NCBI GenBank assembly: GCA_000697335.1
Contig: JNEM01000090.1
Coordinates: 1-14,309, forward strand
Reading direction: 5' to 3'
Length of the DNA stretch: 14,309 nucleotides
From: Conidiobolus incongruus B7586
Taxonomy: Eukaryota; Entomophthoromycota; Entomophthoromycetes; Entomophthorales; Conidiobolaceae
Shown here in pieces: positions 9,692 to 14,309 of the stretch; the first letter of the stretch is position 1; each line of letters begins with the position of its first letter. The notes under the pieces were generated by a model. The model had not been told where the DNA came from. It did no database searches and saw nothing but the letters and a program-made list of their open reading frames with translations. The translations under genes were made by a program, and so were the position numbers.

Positions 9692-9701
9692 CCTTTATAT
9701 A
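9692..9701 (-). promoter_or_regulatory. Candidate TATA box of the copy 1 factor gene
   Basis: The minus strand reads TATATAAAGG, ending 65 bases before the ATG at 9626. The intact-looking regulator and the broken copy both have such a box at nearly the same distance, which supports it above the AT-rich background. Confidence 0.4.
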
Positions 9702-9769
9702 TTGACACAGCTTACTAAATTGACTAACTGAACCACTTATATCAGATTATATGTTGATCATTTCTCTTG

Positions 9770-9777
9770 TGCGCAAA
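9770..9777. promoter_or_regulatory. GCGCAAA motif upstream of copy 1
   Basis: TGCGCAAA, followed three bases later by GATGAGAAAA, sits about 145 bases before the factor start. The same 8-mer and a GATGAAAA follow-on occur upstream of the duplicate gene at 5577-5584, in the same orientation relative to the gene. C- and G-rich strings like this are rare here, so the match is unlikely to be pure chance, but no known binding protein can be named. Confidence 0.3.
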
Positions 9778-10010
9778 TTCGATGAGAAAAATTTTTAATT
9801 TGGATTAATTTTAAAACAGATAATGATTTAAAATTAATTGTAGGAATTGTCATATAGAGCCAATCTTGTTATATCTTCCTTTTACGATTTATCATACTAT
9901 TACAAATGAACCAATTATATTTTTTATTGTTACAATTATTATGCTATGATCTCTGAGAAATTTATCAAAATCTTGTTATACACTGGATTGGGCAATAGGT
10001 TGAATAAAAA

Positions 10011-10022
10011 AGGAAATTTCCT
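10011..10022. promoter_or_regulatory. 12-bp palindrome AGGAAATTTCCT upstream of copy 1
   Basis: This perfect palindrome contains G and C at both ends, unlike the pure A+T palindromes elsewhere. It lies about 385 bases before the copy 1 start and could be a dimeric protein-binding site. There is no second copy near the duplicate gene, so support is weak. Confidence 0.2.
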
Positions 10023-10949
10023 ACGACGAGTATTTATAATTGTTAAACAAATGATTAAAATAGAAAAATGAATAATATTCCTTTTGAAATAAAATAAAAA
10101 AAACTGTTCAATTATTAGTATTATTTAGATATCATAATATCTATAAAAGGATAAATTAAATTATTTTATTTTGCATTGATTATATGTCATTCCAAATTTA
10201 ATATAATCATTTTAACAAAATTTTTCACAATATATATTTTTTACAAACAATCTCTTATATCTTAATATAAAATTCATCTTGGCCAATGACTATTTAAATC
10301 ATTGAAATTACTTTATAATTATAATTTTTCATGGAATATTATTAACATGATTTACCCTAACTAAATATATTTTATATTTACCAATTCCGCTATAAGAACT
10401 CATTAAACCAAAATATTAAAAATAAAATTTATTCACACATTTAAGTTTTTAAATTCAAGATAATTTTACTATTATCAATTCGTCAAATGAATTATTTTGT
10501 ACTCATAATATACTATGTTTTATAATAATCAATTTTGATAATTGTTATTTTCAAAATTCAAACAAATATTCATAAAATAATCAACATGATATCCCCATCA
10601 GCAATGATAGATGGTAATAATTATATTTGATAAATAGATTCAATAGAATCGAAGGCCTTTAATTTTAGCTCTACAATCTCTATTTATAAATTATTTTATT
10701 TTATCAAATTCTATTACATATCTGAAATATTATCAACTCAAAAACTAAAATACATATTAATTCAATTCATTGAATTTTTCTAAATTTATTTAATATTAAT
10801 ATTGGAATATAATATTAATTTATGAATATTCATACAAAGATTCATTACCCTGAAATTTCTATATATCAACTTTAAATATTGTGTATTTTAGAAATTTTAT
10901 ATTTGTAATTAAAATTAAATCCCATTTGGTGTTTCAATAGAATTAATTA

Positions 10950-11240
10950 TGATAAAAATATAATGCCGTTGGACCGATTTCATGGAATTAAAGAGATTCC
11001 TAAAAGTATATTTAGTTATTAGTATGAGAAGGCTTTTTACGATGGTAGATCACATACATGCTGTGACTTGTCATAATGCAATAGATGTCATAGCAAGTGT
11101 CTTTAGAGATGGTTATGATTTTTGATTTATCTTTAGACCCGGCACATAATCCTACAAATAGAAGTTTTTTTCAATTGAAGATTTGGAACGATATTGAGAG
11201 TTAAATCAATATGATAAAGATAGCGAACGTGAATATGTAA
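10950..11240. pseudogene. Unidentified gene remnant
   Basis: About 290 bases stand out by higher G+C and protein-like frames, but I cannot name a family or fix the strand. On the + strand an ATG at 10982 opens 47 codons (MELKRFLKVYLVISMRRLFT at the start) to a TGA at 11123-11125, and the same frame later gives a charged run SIEDLERY, a stop, then ELNQYDKDSEREYVIYL up to about 11240. On the minus strand 11015-11170 is open for 52 codons, including VGLCAGSKDKSKIITISKD and MTSHSMYVIYHRKK, ending at the TAA at 11012-11014. Both look less like random AT-rich translation than their surroundings. The most likely reading is a dead gene or part of a transposon; a small exon is possible. Confidence 0.3.
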
Positions 11241-12640
11241 TTTATTTAATATGCATTTTGTATTTTATTCTATATAAAGTATCGATTTATAGATAATTGC
11301 AATTATCCTTACCTTTTGAACATATCATCTTATTTATGATATTTTAAATAGAAAAACTTTTTTAAAAAAATACAGATGTGAACAATTATTATGAATCCTT
11401 GGCTTATTATAATTGTATAACCAGTAATATTAATATTAATATCATTTAACTTCTAATTAGATCAATAATCACTTTTTATGCTAAGCAGTACTAATAGTAT
11501 CAAGGATTAATTTTTTTAATTTGTTACAGTAATAAATAAATTTTTTAAATTTTTTGAAGTATATATCAATTTATACCTAAATGGCAGTAAATATTATCAA
11601 TCAATGTCAGAATGAACATATTGTGAAAATTGGGTTGTATCCATTGAATTAATATCAAACATTAATATATAAACTAAAATCATGATATAATATTAAGTTT
11701 AGTAATTAATAAAGGAATTGCATAACTTTCCGAATTTGCAAACCAATTTATTTTGATAAACTATAAAATTAAATTATTTGTATTATTTTGATCAAATTTG
11801 AATTTTTCAATTAAAGAAATGAAATGTTTTATAAATCCCTGTATACCTAATATATTTACTCGAAAAATATTAAATGACTAAGGCTATAAATTTTTACTAT
11901 ATACCATAGATCATTTAGTACAGTTAAAATAAAAATGGTAAAACTTATATTAACTAAATAAAAGAGGAAAATATTTGATATTTTTTTCAAATGTTATCAA
12001 ATTTATGTATATTTAAAATCTACCGATTATATATAAAATATTTAACATTGTATTTGATTCATATTAAATTTTTATAATTGGGGATACTGAAAAATAAATT
12101 AGATTACCATACTTCAATTTATGCTAGAGTAATATAACATTATTGTTATTTCATTATCTTTAATCGAAGTTGTTATCAAATCATAAGTTTATCTATAACC
12201 TTAAATTGATTGCAATCAAATTATTCATTTATTTATCTGCTCATTCAAACAGATAAAAATAAAAGCTTTTTAAAATCTTTTAATAAAATATTTAATACCT
12301 TAATCTACAAATATTTTTTGCTAGTTCTTAATTTTATTTTTTTTTAAAATAGTTATCAAAAATTTTAATACTTGAATTTTTAGTAACAATCCCTTTATAA
12401 TTGAATGTTTTTCTATTTTATGATTCATTCAATATTAACTGAGTATATTATTCAAAATTGCAATTATAATTGAATAAAGATTTGATTTTGATTATTATAA
12501 AACTTGCTATTAAATAAACTATTAGAATTACTTTATAATTTTAAATATTTGTTAACATACAATGTATACATATTAAACGCTATATATAAAATTTTTAAAT
12601 TAAATTAACATTCGACATAATTATTAATAGTTTTTTATGA

Positions 12641-12656
12641 TATATATATATATATA
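12641..12656. repeat. (TA)8 microsatellite
   Basis: Eight uninterrupted TA units make a typical AT microsatellite in non-coding DNA. A shorter run lies near 6319-6332. Confidence 0.75.
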
Positions 12657-13506
12657 ATATACCAATGAAATATTAATAACATATGTAGTTGCTATTTATT
12701 TAATAGGCTTTTGAATTTAATAACTTAAATAAATAACTTTAATATCTTGATAAATTTATATTATAAATAAATATATAGATCATTAGTTTGTAGCCATATT
12801 TTTTATAAATGTTATTTTATTATTTATTCAGTTTTGAACGAACAAGTATGGATAATTTTATATTTCAATTAGCCAAAAAATAATAGTAAGTTATAATCTT
12901 TCATCATATATTATAATTATAATGATTAATATATAATATCTAACATCTAATGTATTTTAATATAATAGTATAACTAATATCAAAACAATATATAAATTAA
13001 TTTAAAATTCATAAATAAATACTAATAATCAAATCGAATTACAAAGCCTTTAACGATAATTCATAATTGATATCTAAATGATTAGAAAAATGATATTATA
13101 ATTTTTTGATTTTGGAAATTATACCAAATCACCCATTGGTTAACTTGATATAAGTCCAAAATTAATCCAATATCAATTTATAATATTATTAAGTTATTGA
13201 TATGTGTTTCATTAATATAAATAACAATAAAATAGTATAATTTATATCTAAAAATTACTTTAAATATCATTTTAATTATATTAAAATTTAACAAGCTATT
13301 TAAATATTAAGTATTCAACAAGTAATACAAGTTAATACGATAAAAAACATACTAATATATTTTATAATAATATCTTTATCTATCTATTATATAAAGTATT
13401 TATAATTCAAGTTGACTAATTTTTAAATCTATTCAGAATCTTAATCCTATATTGAGAATCACTGATTTTAATAAATATATTTTTTAATTAAATTGATAAA
13501 TATTGA

Positions 13507-13530
13507 ATATAATAAATTAATTTATTATAT
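13507..13530. repeat. 24-bp perfect AT palindrome
   Basis: ATATAATAAATT (13507-13518) is followed at once by its exact reverse complement (13519-13530). It is pure A+T, with no gene nearby, and no function can be read from it. Confidence 0.6.
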
Positions 13531-14309
13531 AACTAATTTTAATAATATTAATATTAATTTCAAGTTAAATTGAGATTAGATAAATTATATTTATTTTTTA
13601 ATTTGAGTATATTCAATTTAATTATATTAACTATAATTTTATATTAAATTAAAAATTTGATATATGAAATAGATATTTGAGGTGAACGAGATTTTACCAA
13701 TGATATAAAATTAATATTTAATATTATTGAAAAGTTAATGTTGATTTAATAGAACGTTATAACTTTAAGTTTTTTATATAATATAATATAATAATTTATA
13801 TTTAATATTAATTGGAAATTTTGTTCTATAATTATCATTTTAGTTTATCATCTTTAATAATACATAATAATTTGATCCAAAGCATAATTATTTAATCATT
13901 AAATTATATATTGAGAAAATTGTGATTTATAAGTAAACTTAAACAATCAGTTTTAACATCTAATAATTTAAACAGCTAATTTATTCAATAACATTGTTTT
14001 TTATTATTATAGGATTAATAATTAAAATATTCAATCAAGTCATACAGGTTTCATAAAATATGAAAGAATTGAATAATTATATATATAGTATCAAAATTTA
14101 TTATATATTAAAAAGTAGATTATAATAAAAAAATTATTTCAGAAGGTAGAAAAATAAAATAAATTTTAAAGTGTTAATATTATACCAAAGTTAGGCTGAT
14201 CTTTTTTATGGTTAAAATTAACATTTTAATAAATATTAATATATACTGATTTAATATTTATTTGAATCAATATATCTTAAATTCATTATAAATAGAGTAG
14301 AATTATATA

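Larger units (their letters stand above)
9703..10949. other. Upstream region of the copy 1 factor gene, no other gene seen
   Basis: No supportable coding region lies in about 1.25 kb. The 300 bases nearest the factor gene have slightly more G+C than the rest and include the shared TGCGCAAA motif (9770-9777) and a perfect 12-base palindrome AGGAAATTTCCT (10011-10022), about 385 bases before the ATG. Beyond about 10030 the sequence is featureless AT-rich DNA. Confidence 0.55.
11241..14309. other. AT-rich non-coding stretch to the right edge
   Basis: About 3 kb shows no supportable gene or RNA on either strand. From about 12500 onward runs of TA, TTAA and ATAT become denser, but CpA and TpG are still present at ordinary levels, so I see no sign of the RIP-like decay found at the left edge. 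It contains a (TA)8 run (12641-12656) and a 24-base palindrome (13507-13530), and repeats a 16-base string from the 3437 hairpin near 12923. Confidence 0.6.

Noticed and set aside
10970-11080. Resemblance of AFYDGRSHTCCDLS to the polysaccharide deacetylase DDGP motif
   Set aside because: Only a few residues agree, the second catalytic-site Asp position is not matched, and the frame stops quickly. The similarity is too weak to name a family.
1-14309. CRISPR arrays, tRNA or rRNA genes, bacterial operons
   Set aside because: I saw no regularly spaced repeats, no tRNA B-box-like GTTCGANTCC in a cloverleaf context, and no conserved rRNA segment; the Zn2Cys6 genes show fungal nuclear DNA.
1-14309. 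Mitochondrial origin, suggested by the very low G+C
   Set aside because: The only recognisable genes are nuclear-type Zn2Cys6 regulators read with the standard code, and no mitochondrial gene is present.

Overview
The window is extremely AT-rich (roughly 80% A+T, falling below 10% G+C in places) and gene-poor. The only clear protein family is a fungal Zn2Cys6 (Gal4-type) transcription factor, so this is nuclear DNA of a fungus. The very low G+C, the style of the factor and a Ty3/Gypsy fossil would fit an early-diverging lineage such as Entomophthorales (Conidiobolus-like). That placement is an inference, and an AT-rich anaerobic or yeast-like fungus is not excluded.

Layout: positions 1-1130 hold the decayed 3' part of a Ty3/Gypsy-type element on the + strand, cut by the left edge of the window and with RIP-like composition. 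Positions 1131-4137 are non-coding. Positions 4138-4956 (minus strand) hold a broken Zn2Cys6 factor gene, copy 2, with a candidate TATA box just upstream at 5021-5032. Positions 5033-7951 are spacer DNA with a few candidate regulatory sites. Positions 7952-8261 (minus) look like the decayed 3' end of the second factor gene. Its open 280-codon 5' part, copy 1, lies at 8784-9626 (minus), with a TATA box at 9692-9701. Positions 10950-11240 are an island of higher G+C with protein-like but unidentified frames, probably another dead gene. The remainder to 14309 is non-coding, apart from AT palindromes and simple repeats.

How the parts relate: the two factor genes point the same way, with start codons 4,670 bases apart. 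They align from the N-terminus to the point where both lose their frame, so they are an old tandem duplicate. Identity is about 55% by eye over a 95-residue block, so the duplication is much older than the visible breaks in copy 2. Both have a TATA-like box about 65-75 bases before the ATG and share a rare GCGCAAA...GATGA motif further upstream. I found no complete multi-gene system. The interesting material is the decaying regulator pair, its shared control sites and the unexplained island near 11 kb.
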